Positions 7,664 through 16,814 of a stretch of 64,000 bases of DNA are shown here, piece by piece (position 1 is the first letter of the stretch; every line of letters starts with the position of its first letter). Both the position numbers and the translations under genes were made by a program. Origin of the DNA: Streptomyces indicus (lineage in GTDB: Bacteria; Actinomycetota; Actinomycetes; Streptomycetales; Streptomycetaceae); assembly GCF_900100315.1 (NCBI RefSeq), contig NZ_FNFF01000001.1, positions 62,001-126,000 of the forward strand, read 5' to 3'. The notes beneath the pieces are model-generated. The model saw only the letters and a program-made list of their open reading frames with translations, had not been told where the DNA came from and searched no databases.

Positions 7664-9808
7664 TCAGTGGCAGGAGTAGGTGGGGCTGGTGTCGAGGACG
7701 GTGCCGTTCGTCTCGACGAACTGCGAACGGAAGCCGGTGTCGGTGAAGTCGAGCTTCACGACGCCGAACTTGTCCCAGATCCGCTTGGCGGAGTTGGGCT
7801 GGACCGTGTCGCCCTGCCCGTACAGGTCCTTGCCGCCTGCGCCGCCGATGATCTCGACGATGCCGTTCGGGTCGGCCTGCGCGTCGCGGGTCTGCGGGGC
7901 GAACCGCTCGTAGTGGTGGTCGTGGCCGTTGAGCACGAGCTCCACGTCGGCGCCTTCGAGGAGCTCCCAGACGGGCCTGCTGACCGGCACGTTGCCGTGG
8001 TCGCCGGAGGAGAAGAGGGGTTCGTGCCAGTACGCGGCCACGCACTTCTTGGTGTTCGCGGCGAGGTCGGCCGCGAGCCAGTCCATCTGCTCGTCCTCGT
8101 CGAACCGGTTGGAGTTGAGGGCGATGAAGTGCCAGTTGCCGCGGTCGTACGAGTACCACATCTTGCCCTGCGGGGTGGCGCGGGAGCCGAAGTACTCGCG
8201 GTAGGCCTTCTCGTCCCGGTTCTCGTAGTCGTCGTACGACTCGTGGTTGCCGGGCACGGGATACGTCTTGGCCTTGAAGCGGCCCCAGGACTTGTCGTAG
8301 TAGTTCTCGAAGTCCTCGATGTGGGCGTCGTCGTACTGGTTGTCGCCCATGGTGATGTAGAAGGCGGGATTGATCGCCTCGGCCCGCGCGGCCGTCTTGA
8401 AGTGCTGGCAGTTGGCGTCGCTCTGGGTGCACTGGTCGGCGATGTCACCCGCGCCCACGACGGTGAACGCTCCGGTGGGCGGGTCGGTCGGGCCCGGGCC
8501 CGAGCCGCTGCTGCCGTACACCTCGACCTCGAACAGCGAGTAGCCGTAAGGGGTGCCGCGCACCGTGCCGTACACGCGCAGATAGCGGCCCTTGCCGTTC
8601 AGGTTCGTCCAGTCGTCCGTGCCGCCGTTGCCGGCGGTCTCGGTGGCCAGGCGGGTCCACGTCGTACGGTCGGCGGAGATCTCCACGCGGTAGGTCTTCG
8701 CGTACGCGGCCTCCCAGAGCAGCTTCACACGGTTCACCGTGGAGCCCTCACCGAGGTCGATACGGATCCACTGGCGGTCGACGCCCTCCTGGCTGGCCCA
8801 GCGGGTGGACGTGTTCCCGTCGACCGCCTTGTCCGGGGTCAGGGTCGCGTCCTCACTGGAGGAGGCCGCCACGGGCTTGCCCCGCGAGATCAGCTGCGGG
8901 CCTCCCGGTTCGCTCGGCGAGGGGCCCGGATCCGACGGGACGGGGTCCTTCGTGATCTCGAACGGGTCGCCGTAGACGTGCCAGGACAACGGGGTGTTCA
9001 GGCGCAGGTTGCCCTTGTTCAGGAAAACGCGCTGCGCGGTGTCGACGCGGCTGGTGTCCTCGTGCGCGGCCTCCTTCTTCATCTCCTCGACGCGGGCGTC
9101 GAGGAACGCGTGCAGATACTCGGTCTCGTTGCCGCCCTCGGCAGGTGTGTCCGCGTTCGAGCGCGCGTCGGCGCGGATGGACTCGAAGCCCGACTCGCCG
9201 TGCATGACGATGGCGTCGTAGTAGATGAACTGGCCGAGCTCCTGGAGCTTGTCGCTCTTGGCCTGCGCGACGGACGGGTTGAAGTAGACGCGGTCGCGCT
9301 CGTGGTGCTGCGCCTCCTTGAACGCGGTGGTCTGCGCGGCCTCGCGCCACGCGTCGGTGAAGCCGGGATCGAGGCCTTCGTGCGAGTCGGAGCCGTCCAC
9401 CTCGCGCAGCGCCGGAAGGTACTTCGCGAGCGGATTGTTCGGCACCTGGGAGGTGTAGTACTCGACGAGCTCGAGCATGTCGTGGGTGCCGGAGCAGAAG
9501 CCGACGATGCCGGCCGTGTAGCCGCGGCCGTCTCCGATGTCCTCGATGTAGTCGTACTGGTCCTTCCAGTCGAGCGAGGAGTTCTCGGCGCTGGAGACCA
9601 GCTGCATCGCGATCTCCTTCTTCACCGGGTCGTCGAGCCCGGTGGGAGCCGCCGCCTGACTGGTGTTCAGGAGGATCACCGCGGGGACGGCGGCGAGGAC
9701 CATGGCGAGCGCGATCCGGATGCCGGACCTGCGGCGCCTTCGGTGTTCTGTGGTGCGGTGCCGCGATCCGGACGGCGCGGATCGCCGTCGCGGAGTGGGG
9801 AGTGGCAT
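7664..9808 (-). CDS. Secreted three-domain fusion: GH46 chitosanase - F5/8 type C (CBM32-like) - metallophosphoesterase
   Basis: One uninterrupted 714-residue frame. Residues 1-53 form a long signal peptide with an RRRRR n-region and AAA cleavage site. Residues about 57-286 are a complete GH46 chitosanase closely resembling Streptomyces CsnN174, with catalytic Glu75 (SSAENSS) and Asp93 (GDGRGYT) at the expected spacing. A Pro/Ser linker leads to a discoidin/CBM32-like module (about 305-432). A second Gly/Pro linker leads to a calcineurin-like phosphoesterase (about 446-714) with all blocks: Asp455 (GAGD), Asp489-Asn490 (GDN), GNHE at 520-523, His595 and GHDH at 628-631. The chitosanase would cut chitosan, and the phosphoesterase would release phosphate outside the cell. 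GGAG precedes the ATG. Both catalytic modules look intact, so the fusion is probably functional rather than a frameshift artefact. Confidence 0.92.
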   Translation of the reverse strand: MPLPTPRRRSAPSGSRHRTTEHRRRRRSGIRIALAMVLAAVPAVILLNTSQAAAPTGLDDPVKKEIAMQLVSSAENSSLDWKDQYDYIEDIGDGRGYTAGIVGFCSGTHDMLELVEYYTSQVPNNPLAKYLPALREVDGSDSHEGLDPGFTDAWREAAQTTAFKEAQHHERDRVYFNPSVAQAKSDKLQELGQFIYYDAIVMHGESGFESIRADARSNADTPAEGGNETEYLHAFLDARVEEMKKEAAHEDTSRVDTAQRVFLNKGNLRLNTPLSWHVYGDPFEITKDPVPSDPGPSPSEPGGPQLISRGKPVAASSSEDATLTPDKAVDGNTSTRWASQEGVDRQWIRIDLGEGSTVNRVKLLWEAAYAKTYRVEISADRTTWTRLATETAGNGGTDDWTNLNGKGRYLRVYGTVRGTPYGYSLFEVEVYGSSGSGPGPTDPPTGAFTVVGAGDIADQCTQSDANCQHFKTAARAEAINPAFYITMGDNQYDDAHIEDFENYYDKSWGRFKAKTYPVPGNHESYDDYENRDEKAYREYFGSRATPQGKMWYSYDRGNWHFIALNSNRFDEDEQMDWLAADLAANTKKCVAAYWHEPLFSSGDHGNVPVSRPVWELLEGADVELVLNGHDHHYERFAPQTRDAQADPNGIVEIIGGAGGKDLYGQGDTVQPNSAKRIWDKFGVVKLDFTDTGFRSQFVETNGTVLDTSPTYSCH

Positions 9809-10139
9809 GTGCTTCTCCGGTTTCTCGTCTGGCCGGGCAGCCCAAATGCCGTGCCCGGCAGGGAAGTTCGGCGCTACATGACGTGCGGAACCGTGGGTGG
9901 AGAGGTGCGGAACCCCGGTCGTCCCTACCCCCATTGATTGATAGGAACCTTTCCTTTCTATTGGCAGCGGTGGCTGCTCCGCAAGAGGTGTGACAGCAGA
10001 GGAAGTTCGGAGCGTGTGCGCCGCCGTAACGAAGCCGCCCGTACCGCAGCCAGCCGCCCGTACGACAGCCGCCCGCCCTGCGACGCGCGCCGGGCGGGCG
10101 GAGTTCGGGTGGGAGGTCAGGTGTCCGGGTCGCGGGGGC
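9809..10139. other. Intergenic region upstream of the chitosanase fusion (331 bp)
   Basis: No credible gene is seen. The region contains the promoter side of the leftward chitosanase fusion, including the imperfect palindrome at 9941-9961, which sits in an AT-richer patch unusual for this window. The right part lies beyond the stop of the leftward flavoprotein gene. No clear terminator hairpin was recognised there. Confidence 0.6.
9941..9961. promoter_or_regulatory. Candidate operator of the chitosanase-fusion gene
   Basis: The imperfect palindrome ATAGGAA-N7-TTTCTAT contains a perfect inner repeat AGGAA-CCT-TTCCT (9943-9955). It lies about 135 bp upstream of the leftward start codon. GH46 chitosanase genes of streptomycetes are known to be repressed by the ROK-family protein CsnR at a palindrome upstream of the gene. 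Assignment of this site to CsnR is inference. Confidence 0.45.
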
Positions 10140-11912
10140 TCAGGCGGCCAGGTCGTTGGCCGCGATGTAGCCGAAGGTCATGGCCGGGCCGATCGTAGAG
10201 CCGGCACCGGCGTAGCTGCGCCCCATGACGGCGGAGCTCGCGTTGCCTGCCGCGTACAGACCGGGGATCACCGAGCCGTCGGGGCGCAGCACCCGCGCGC
10301 GGGCGTCCGTGAGCAGCCCGCCCTTGGTGCCGAGGTCGCCGGGCACGATCTTGAAGGCGTAGAACGGGGCGAGCCACAGCGGTGCCAGGCAGGAGTTCGG
10401 GGTCACGCCGGGGTCGGTGTAGTAGTGGTCGTACGCGCTGTCGCCGCGGTGGAAGTCGGGGTCCTTGCCGTCCCTGGCAAGGGAGTTGAAGCGGTGCACG
10501 GTGGACTTGAGGGCCGCCCCGGGCACCCCGATGTCGCGCGCCAGCTGGTCGAGGGTCCAGGCCTTGTGCACCGCGCCGGACTCGTACCAGGAGTCGGGGA
10601 AGACGAAGGTGGGCGCGATGTCCTTGAACAGGTAGCGGTTGCGGTAGTTCTGGTCGACGATCAGCCAGGCCGGGATGTCGGGTGCGGTGGGGTTCTTCTC
10701 GTACATGACGTGCACGACGTCGCTGTACGGTGCGGCCTCGTTGACGAAGCGCGCGCCGGCCTGGTTGATCAACAGGCCGCCGGGCAGGGTCCGTTCGGCC
10801 AGGCAGAAGTACGGCTCGTTCGGCAGCGGGATCGCCGGACCCCACCAGGCGTCGTCCATCAGGCCGAGCGCGGCGCCGGCCCGTGCGCCGGCGCGGATGC
10901 CGTCGCCGGTGTTCTCCTTGGCGCCGACCGTCCAGTCGGTGCCGATGGGCTGCTGCTGGTACTGGGCGCGCATCGCCGCGTTGTGCTCGAAGCCGCCGGA
11001 GCCGACGATGACCCCGCGCCGGGCCCTGACCAGGGCGGGAGCGCCGTTTCTTGTGACGATGACGCCGCGTACGGCGCCGTTCTCGAGGTGCAGGTCGGTG
11101 AGTGGGCAGTTGAGCCAGACCGGTACGTTCGCCCGCAGGAGCCCGGCCCGCAGACCGCCGGCGAGCGCTTGGCCCATGGTCAGCGGCTTGACGCCGTGCA
11201 GGGCCGCGTTCGTGGCGCGGGCCAGGCATTCGTTGGCGACGGCGAAGCCCTTGGCGTTCACCAGGGACAGGGTGAGCCACTTGTAGTCGGCGCTGAAGAC
11301 GACCATGCCGTCGGGGACCGGCATGTAGGCGCCGTTGAGGCGGTCGAGTTCGGCGCCGAGCACGCGGCCGTCGAGCAGGTCGGGCTCGATGGACCGGCCG
11401 CCGGGCAGGCCGCCGGGGAGCTCTGGATAGTAGTCGCTGTAGCCCTCCATGTAGCGGAACTTCAGCGGGCTGCGGGCCATCACGAAGTCGAGCATCGCGG
11501 GACCGTGGTCGAGGAAGGCCTGCTGCCGGGAGCGCGGCACCTCGTCCCCGACGACGGCGGCGAGGTAGGTGGCGGCCTTCTGCGGGGTGTCCGGGACGCC
11601 CGCCGCGCGGATCACCGAGTTGTTCGGGATCCAGATGCCGGCTCCGGAGCGGGCCGCGGAGCCGCCGTAGGTGCCCGCCTTCTCCACCACCACGCAGCTC
11701 AGGCCGCGCGCGGCCGCGGTCATCGCGGCGGTCATGCCGGCCGCGCCGGCGCCGACGACGACCACGTCGAACTCCCCCGCCACCGGCGGCGCGGCCGCCT
11801 GCGCCGTGGCGGGCAGTCCGGTGGCGACGGCGACGGACGCGGCGGCCGAGGCACCTAAAAAGGTGCGGCGGGAGGGTCTGACGGGCGGCTCGGCCGAGGT
11901 GTTTTCGGGCAT
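10140..11912 (-). CDS. Tat-exported FAD-dependent 3-ketosteroid delta-1-dehydrogenase-like protein
   Basis: The 590-residue product opens with a twin-arginine signal (SRRTFLG near residues 15-21, hydrophobic stretch, AQAAA). A Rossmann FAD-binding motif, VVVGAGAAGMTAA, follows, then EKAGTYGGSAARSG. The C-terminal GLYAAGNAS and RSYAGAGSTIGPAMTFGY segment is the hallmark of the KstD/fumarate-reductase flavoprotein group, and the Tyr in SYAGAG corresponds to a catalytic Tyr of 3-ketosteroid dehydrogenases. KstD removes the 1,2-hydrogens of 3-ketosteroids, but substrate here is not proven. GGGAG precedes the ATG at 11912. A longer upstream in-frame start was rejected because it would bury the Tat signal. 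Confidence 0.85.
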   Translation of the reverse strand: MPENTSAEPPVRPSRRTFLGASAAASVAVATGLPATAQAAAPPVAGEFDVVVVGAGAAGMTAAMTAAARGLSCVVVEKAGTYGGSAARSGAGIWIPNNSVIRAAGVPDTPQKAATYLAAVVGDEVPRSRQQAFLDHGPAMLDFVMARSPLKFRYMEGYSDYYPELPGGLPGGRSIEPDLLDGRVLGAELDRLNGAYMPVPDGMVVFSADYKWLTLSLVNAKGFAVANECLARATNAALHGVKPLTMGQALAGGLRAGLLRANVPVWLNCPLTDLHLENGAVRGVIVTRNGAPALVRARRGVIVGSGGFEHNAAMRAQYQQQPIGTDWTVGAKENTGDGIRAGARAGAALGLMDDAWWGPAIPLPNEPYFCLAERTLPGGLLINQAGARFVNEAAPYSDVVHVMYEKNPTAPDIPAWLIVDQNYRNRYLFKDIAPTFVFPDSWYESGAVHKAWTLDQLARDIGVPGAALKSTVHRFNSLARDGKDPDFHRGDSAYDHYYTDPGVTPNSCLAPLWLAPFYAFKIVPGDLGTKGGLLTDARARVLRPDGSVIPGLYAAGNASSAVMGRSYAGAGSTIGPAMTFGYIAANDLAA

Positions 11913-12195
11913 GGCGTATCGCTCCCTGCGGGGTGTGGGGTACGGGGACGAGCGGTGCGCGGTGCAAGTACGGGCGGTGCGCGTGCGGAGCAACTGGCCG
12001 GAGGCTCACGGGGTGTGAGCAAGTGCCCGGTGAGGTTGGCGCGAGGGTCTTGTGAAGTCAAGACACACCCCGGTGCGGACGACGACGGGGATGCCGATCC
12101 GGTCTCCGCGGCATTCGGCGTATCGGGCCGACCGGTCCGGGCTGTTGCGGCGCGCGTCACGCGTCGATCGCGCTACCGGCGGGTAGCCGGACCAC

Positions 12196-14154
12196 ATGGC
12201 CACCGAAGACACAGCTTCCCCGACCGGATACGTGCAGCCCACCGTCGACGTCGAGGCGCTCGCCGCTCTCCTCGACGGCGAGTACGCCCCGGTCCGCGAT
12301 CTGGTCCGCACGAACCTCACGGCGTACGCGGACATCCTCGAGGACGCCGAGCGGCTCGGCATGGACGCGTTCCGCGAACGCGTGCGGGACGTCGTGGTCG
12401 AGCTGGCCGCGACCGGGCAGACCGGCATGGGTTTCCCGAAGGCGTACGGCGGTGGCGGTGACGTCGGCGCGTCGATCGCCGCGTTCGAGACGCTGGCCTT
12501 CGGCGATCTGTCGGTCCTCGTGAAGACCGGTGTGCAGTTCGGACTGTTCGGCGGGGCGATCCTGCACCTGGGCACCGAGCGCCACCACGAGGTCTACCTC
12601 CCCCGTCTCGTCACCGGCGAGCTGATGGGCTGCTTCGCGATGACGGAGACGGGGCACGGCTCCGACGTGCAGTCGATCGGGACCGTGGCCCGCTACGACG
12701 CAGAAAGCCAGTCGTTCGTCCTCACCACGCCGGACGACCAGGCGCGCAAGGACTACATCGGCAACGCGGCCCGGCACGCCGAACTGGCCGTGGTGTTCGC
12801 GCAGCTGGAGGTGGGCGGGGAGCAGCAGGGCGTGCACGCCTTCGTGGTGCCGGTGCGCAGCGGCGGGCAGCCGGCGCCCGGGGTCCGCATCGAGGACGAC
12901 GGGCGCAAGATGGGGCTCAACGGCGTGGACAACGGCCGCCTGTGGTTCGACGGCGTACGGGTGCCGCGCGAGGCGCTGCTCGACCGCTTCGCCGAGGTCA
13001 CCCCGGACGGCGTGTACCGCAGCCCGATCGAGAACCCGGGGCGGCGCTTCTTCACGATGCTCGGCACGCTCGTGCAGGGGCGGGTCAGCGTGGCCGGCGC
13101 GGCGGTGAGCACGAGCAAGGTGGCCCTGGCGATCGCCGTCAAGTACGCGGACCGGCGGCGGCAGTTCACGGCGGCCTCGGACACCGAGGAGCAGCTGCTC
13201 CTCGACTACGGGGTGCACCAGCGCCGGCTGCTGCCGCTCCTGGCACGGACGTATGCGCTGCACTTCGCCCAGGACGCGGTGCGCACGCGGCTGCACGAGG
13301 TGTTCTCCGGAGGTGCGGAGGACGAACTCGCCCGGCGGGAGCTGGAGTCACGGGCTGCGGGCCTCAAGGCGCTCGCCACCTGGCACGCCACCCGCACGAT
13401 CCAGGAGTGCCGCGAGGCCTGCGGGGGCGCCGGGTATCTCGGGGTGAACCGGTTCGCCGCGCTCAAGGCCGACAGTGACGTGTTCACGACGTTCGAGGGC
13501 GACAACCACGTTCTGCTGCAACTGGTGGCGAAGGGTCTTCTCACCCACTACGCGAGTGAGTTCGAGGACCTCGACCAGCGGGGCATGGTCCGTTACGTCA
13601 CGGGGCTGGCGATCGAGACGCTCCTGGAGCGGACCTCGGCGCACAAGCTCCTGGAGCGCGTGCGCGATCTGCTGCCGGGCGAGGACAAGTGGGACCAGGA
13701 AGCCGGTCTGCTCGACTCGGAGTACCAGCTGGCGATGCTGCGCTTCCGCGAGGAGCACATGCTGGCGGGTGTGGCGCGCCGCCTCAAGCGCGGCGTGGAC
13801 CAAGGCGCGCACCCGGGCAACGTGTTTTCGCAGGTGCAGGACCACGTGATCGCGGTGGCGGGCGCGCACGTGGAGCGGCTGGTCCTGGAGGCCTTCGTCG
13901 AGCGCGTGCGGCAACTTCCCGACGGGGACGAGAAGGTGGCGCTCGGCCTGCTCCTCGACCTCTTCGCGCTGAGCACGATCGAGAACGACCGCGCCTGGTT
14001 CATGGAACACGGCCGCCTGTCGGGCCAGCGCTCGAAGGCGATCCGGCGCGAGGTGAACGACCTGTGCCGCAAGGTCCGTCCCCTCGCGTCCGGCCTCGTC
14101 GACGCGTGGAACATCCCGCCGGAGATGCTGCGTTCGCCCGATCTGCTGGGGTGA
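12196..14154 (+). CDS. Acyl-CoA oxidase / acyl-CoA dehydrogenase family flavoprotein
   Basis: At 652 residues it is far longer than a standard acyl-CoA dehydrogenase and fits the acyl-CoA oxidase (ACOX) layout: N-terminal helical domain, beta domain with CFAMTETGHGSDVQ, and a duplicated C-terminal helical region. The segments ACGGAGYLGVNR and TTFEGDNHVLLQ contain the family Gly-rich FAD-contact sequence and the catalytic-Glu region. It should oxidise acyl-CoA to trans-2-enoyl-CoA in fatty-acid breakdown, passing electrons to oxygen if a true oxidase. It diverges from the flavoprotein gene across 283 bp. The ribosome binding site is weak, so the start is less sure than the family. Confidence 0.88.
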   Translation: MATEDTASPTGYVQPTVDVEALAALLDGEYAPVRDLVRTNLTAYADILEDAERLGMDAFRERVRDVVVELAATGQTGMGFPKAYGGGGDVGASIAAFETLAFGDLSVLVKTGVQFGLFGGAILHLGTERHHEVYLPRLVTGELMGCFAMTETGHGSDVQSIGTVARYDAESQSFVLTTPDDQARKDYIGNAARHAELAVVFAQLEVGGEQQGVHAFVVPVRSGGQPAPGVRIEDDGRKMGLNGVDNGRLWFDGVRVPREALLDRFAEVTPDGVYRSPIENPGRRFFTMLGTLVQGRVSVAGAAVSTSKVALAIAVKYADRRRQFTAASDTEEQLLLDYGVHQRRLLPLLARTYALHFAQDAVRTRLHEVFSGGAEDELARRELESRAAGLKALATWHATRTIQECREACGGAGYLGVNRFAALKADSDVFTTFEGDNHVLLQLVAKGLLTHYASEFEDLDQRGMVRYVTGLAIETLLERTSAHKLLERVRDLLPGEDKWDQEAGLLDSEYQLAMLRFREEHMLAGVARRLKRGVDQGAHPGNVFSQVQDHVIAVAGAHVERLVLEAFVERVRQLPDGDEKVALGLLLDLFALSTIENDRAWFMEHGRLSGQRSKAIRREVNDLCRKVRPLASGLVDAWNIPPEMLRSPDLLG

Positions 14155-14164
14155 GTCCCGCGCA

Positions 14165-14200
14165 GGGTGCGGTCCCGCCGGCGTCAGCGGGACCGCACCC
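14165..14200. terminator. Bidirectional terminator hairpin
   Basis: A perfect 14-bp inverted repeat (14165-14178 and 14187-14200) with an 8-nt loop lies between the convergent acyl-CoA oxidase and catalase genes and could terminate both transcripts. Confidence 0.8.
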
Positions 14201-14229
14201 ACCGCTCACCCGGTAACCCGACCCGAAGG

Positions 14230-15753
14230 TCAGGCCTTCTCCTGCATGCTCGTGCGCGCCGGGTTGGCCTGCTCCGCCGCCTTGGGGTCCTTCTCGTCCG
14301 CCTTGGCGCGTACGCCCGCGGCGATCCGCTCGCCGATCGTCTTGTCGATGTTCGACCAGTACGCGAAGGCACGTTCGAGGACCGGTTCGCTGACCCCGTT
14401 GAGCAGATGGCCGACCACGTTGTCCACGAGCCGGTCGCGCGCGGCGTCGTCGAGGACCTCACGCACCAGTGTTCCGGGCTGCCCCCAGTCGTCGTCCTCG
14501 GGGTGGTCCACGTACGCGGCCCGGGTGATGTGGCCGTCGGCGTACCAGCTCGGCGGCGTCCCGTACCGCGTCGTGTCGGCGGCCGGGCCGCCCTTCGAGT
14601 TCGGCGCGTAGACCGGGTCGGTGGTCTTCCGGTACGCCATCGCCCCGTCCTTTGAGTACGTGTGGACGGGCACCACCGGCGCGTTGACCGGCAGCTGCTG
14701 GTAGTTGGCGCCGATCCGGTACCGGTGGGCGTCCGCGTACGAGAACAGGCGCGCCAGCAGCATCCGGTCCGGGCTGGGGCCGATGCCGGGCACGAAGTTG
14801 TTCGGCTGGAAGGCCGCCTGCTCGATCTCGGCGTGGTTGTCGGTGGGGTTGCGGTCGAGGGTCATCCGGCCGACCTCGATGAGCGGGTAGTCGCCGTGCG
14901 GCCAGACCTTCGTCAGGTCGAAGGGGTTGAAGCGGTAGCCGGCCGCTTCCTCGTACGGCATGACCTGCACGTACAGCGTCCAGCTCGGGAAGTCGCCGTC
15001 CCGGATGTGCTCGAAGAGATCACGGGTGTGGTAGTCCGTGTCGGCGGCGGCCATCTGGTCGGCCTCGTGCTGCGTGAAGAACTCGACGCCCTGGTCGGTC
15101 TTGAAGTGGTACTTCACCCAGAAGCGCTCGCCCTGCTCGTTGATCCACATGTAGGTGTGGGAGGTGTAGCCGTTCATGTGGCGCCAGGTGCGCGGGATGC
15201 CCCGGTCCCCCATCAGCCAGGTGACCTGGTGCGCGGACTCGGGTGAGAGGGTCCAGAAGTCCCACTGCATGTCGTGGTCGCGCAGGTTGTTGTCGGCGCG
15301 GCGCTTCTGCGAGCGGATGAAGTGCTGGAACTTCATCGGGTCCTTCACGAAGAAGACCGGCGTGTTGTTCCCCACCATGTCGTAGTTGCCTTCGGAGGTG
15401 TAGAACTTCACCGCGAAGCCGCGCGGGTCACGCCAGGTGTCCGGGCTGCCGCGCTCCCCCGCGACGGTGGAGAACCGGATGAGCAGATCGGTCCGTGTGC
15501 CGGGCTGGAACAGGGCGGCCTTGGTGTACCGGCTGACGTCGGCGGTGACCTCGAAGTGCCCGAAGGCGCCGCTGCCCTTGGCGTGCGGCTGACGCTCGGG
15601 GATCCGTTCCCGGTTGAACTGCGCCATCTGCTCGATGAGATACGAGTCCTGCAACAGGATCGGTCCCCCGCGGCCCAGGGTCAGCGAGTGTTCGTCGCTC
15701 TCGGCCGGGGCGCCCGAGTCGGTGGTCGTCGCCTGGGTGATGGGCTCGTCCAC
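14230..15753 (-). CDS. katA: Monofunctional haem catalase
   Basis: The 507-residue enzyme dismutates hydrogen peroxide. Visible hallmarks are the distal His57 ([13 protein letters not shown]), the distal Asn in VGNNTPVFF (129-130), and the proximal-Tyr region [17 protein letters not shown] with the haem-ligand Tyr. The length fits small-subunit catalases. The GTG at 15753 follows GGAAGGAAC at proper spacing. Upstream in-frame sequence is Arg-rich and lacks family similarity, so it was excluded. The gene converges on acyl-CoA oxidase, whose reaction can produce peroxide. That functional link is suggestive only. Confidence 0.95.
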   Translation of the reverse strand: MDEPITQATTTDSGAPAESDEHSLTLGRGGPILLQDSYLIEQMAQFNRERIPERQPHAKGSGAFGHFEVTADVSRYTKAALFQPGTRTDLLIRFSTVAGERGSPDTWRDPRGFAVKFYTSEGNYDMVGNNTPVFFVKDPMKFQHFIRSQKRRADNNLRDHDMQWDFWTLSPESAHQVTWLMGDRGIPRTWRHMNGYTSHTYMWINEQGERFWVKYHFKTDQGVEFFTQHEADQMAAADTDYHTRDLFEHIRDGDFPSWTLYVQVMPYEEAAGYRFNPFDLTKVWPHGDYPLIEVGRMTLDRNPTDNHAEIEQAAFQPNNFVPGIGPSPDRMLLARLFSYADAHRYRIGANYQQLPVNAPVVPVHTYSKDGAMAYRKTTDPVYAPNSKGGPAADTTRYGTPPSWYADGHITRAAYVDHPEDDDWGQPGTLVREVLDDAARDRLVDNVVGHLLNGVSEPVLERAFAYWSNIDKTIGERIAAGVRAKADEKDPKAAEQANPARTSMQEKA

Positions 15754-15948
15754 GAGAAAGTTCCTTCCGTGTGCCTGGCGTCTGTCCCGGGCCGCGTCGG
15801 GGCCCTCGACCACTCCCGCGTGACCGGTCCGGCGGCGCTCAAACAGACGGGATCCGCTTCGGGAGCGACGGCGCCGGTTCTCTTCGATCATCGGACGGAA
15901 CGCCACGGGGTGCGACCCGTCCCCGCTCGGCGCATAGCCGGGTCCGGG

Positions 15949-16428
15949 TCAGTCGGCTGGATGGCCTGGGGAAATGTCCCCGGCGTCGCTGAGACGGAGT
16001 GTGCTGTGCGGTGCGTCCGGCCGCGTTCCGCTGTCGACGGGGCAGAGCAGGCATCCGACGTGGTCGCCGCCGTCGAGGTGCTGCTCGACCCGGCCGACGA
16101 ACCAGGCCGACGCCTCCGTGAGGACGGGCACCCCGGCGTGGCCCGCGGCCCAGGCGGTGCGGGCGAACTTGTCGACCTCGTCGCCGGTACGGCCGCCGAA
16201 GAGCTCGGCCAGTTCTTTCTGCTCCGGCGCGAGCAGGTGCACGCCCAGGTGGTCGGCCGTGCGTGCGACCCGCCAGGTCCGGTTGGCCTTGGACAGCCAG
16301 ACCATGAAGCGCACAGGCTCGATGGAGCACTGGGAGGCGAAGCCCACCAGGCAGCCCGCGCGCTCGCCGTCCGCGGACGCCGTGACCACGTACAGGGGGT
16401 AGTCGAGCCGGTCGATGAACGCGTCCAC
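15949..16428 (-). CDS. Flavin reductase-like FMN-binding protein
   Basis: A 159-residue protein of the flavin reductase / DIM6-NTAB split-barrel family. Typical features are the opening YPLYVVTAS, GERAGCLVGFASQCS and the FMVWLSKANRT stretch that contacts FMN. It probably reduces or binds FMN with NAD(P)H. The GTG at 16428 is preceded by GAGGAGAGGG, which fixes the start; the longer upstream frame has no family match. It is followed, 195 bp downstream, by the catalase gene on the same strand, but a common transcript is not established. Confidence 0.8.
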   Translation of the reverse strand: MDAFIDRLDYPLYVVTASADGERAGCLVGFASQCSIEPVRFMVWLSKANRTWRVARTADHLGVHLLAPEQKELAELFGGRTGDEVDKFARTAWAAGHAGVPVLTEASAWFVGRVEQHLDGGDHVGCLLCPVDSGTRPDAPHSTLRLSDAGDISPGHPAD

Positions 16429-16505
16429 GGTTCCGCCCTCTCCTCGCTGCGGCGGCGGAGGTGATCGGTTGCCATGCCGCCGGAGGGATGGGTACCCGGA
16501 TCGGC

Positions 16506-16778
16506 ATGAATCCTCAGGAGCGCCGAGAGACAGATCCGGGCCTCGGCCCGATGGAACGCGGCACATCCCAGCGGCTCGCCGCACGTCAGCACATGTGGGT
16601 GCAGGCCTGGACGGCACTCGCGGTCCTGGCCGCCGTGTGGTCGCTGGCCTGGGCCGTCGGGTGGATCAGCGGAGCGGTGGACGGATTGGCCTACGCACTG
16701 GCGGGCCTGCTGCTCCTCGGCGCCGCGCTGTGGGCCCGGCGCTCGGCCCTACGGAACGCGCCGCCGCGCCACCTGTGA
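16506..16778 (+). CDS. Small two-span membrane protein
   Basis: The 90-residue protein has a charged N-terminus and two hydrophobic segments (about 33-56 and 60-76) separated by WISGAVDG, then a basic tail. No family recognised. The ATG at 16506 has only a weak upstream purine run; an alternative ATG at 16551 would still include both spans. It is divergent from the flavin reductase gene and convergent with the HPP gene. Confidence 0.55.
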   Translation: MNPQERRETDPGLGPMERGTSQRLAARQHMWVQAWTALAVLAAVWSLAWAVGWISGAVDGLAYALAGLLLLGAALWARRSALRNAPPRHL

Positions 16779-16814
16779 CGGTCCGCTGCGGGGCCAACCG
16801 TTCGAGGCGCCCCT

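Noticed and set aside
15754..15906. N-terminal extension of catalase
   Set aside because: Arg-rich sequence without similarity to catalases, whereas GTG 15753 has a good ribosome binding site and gives the usual length.
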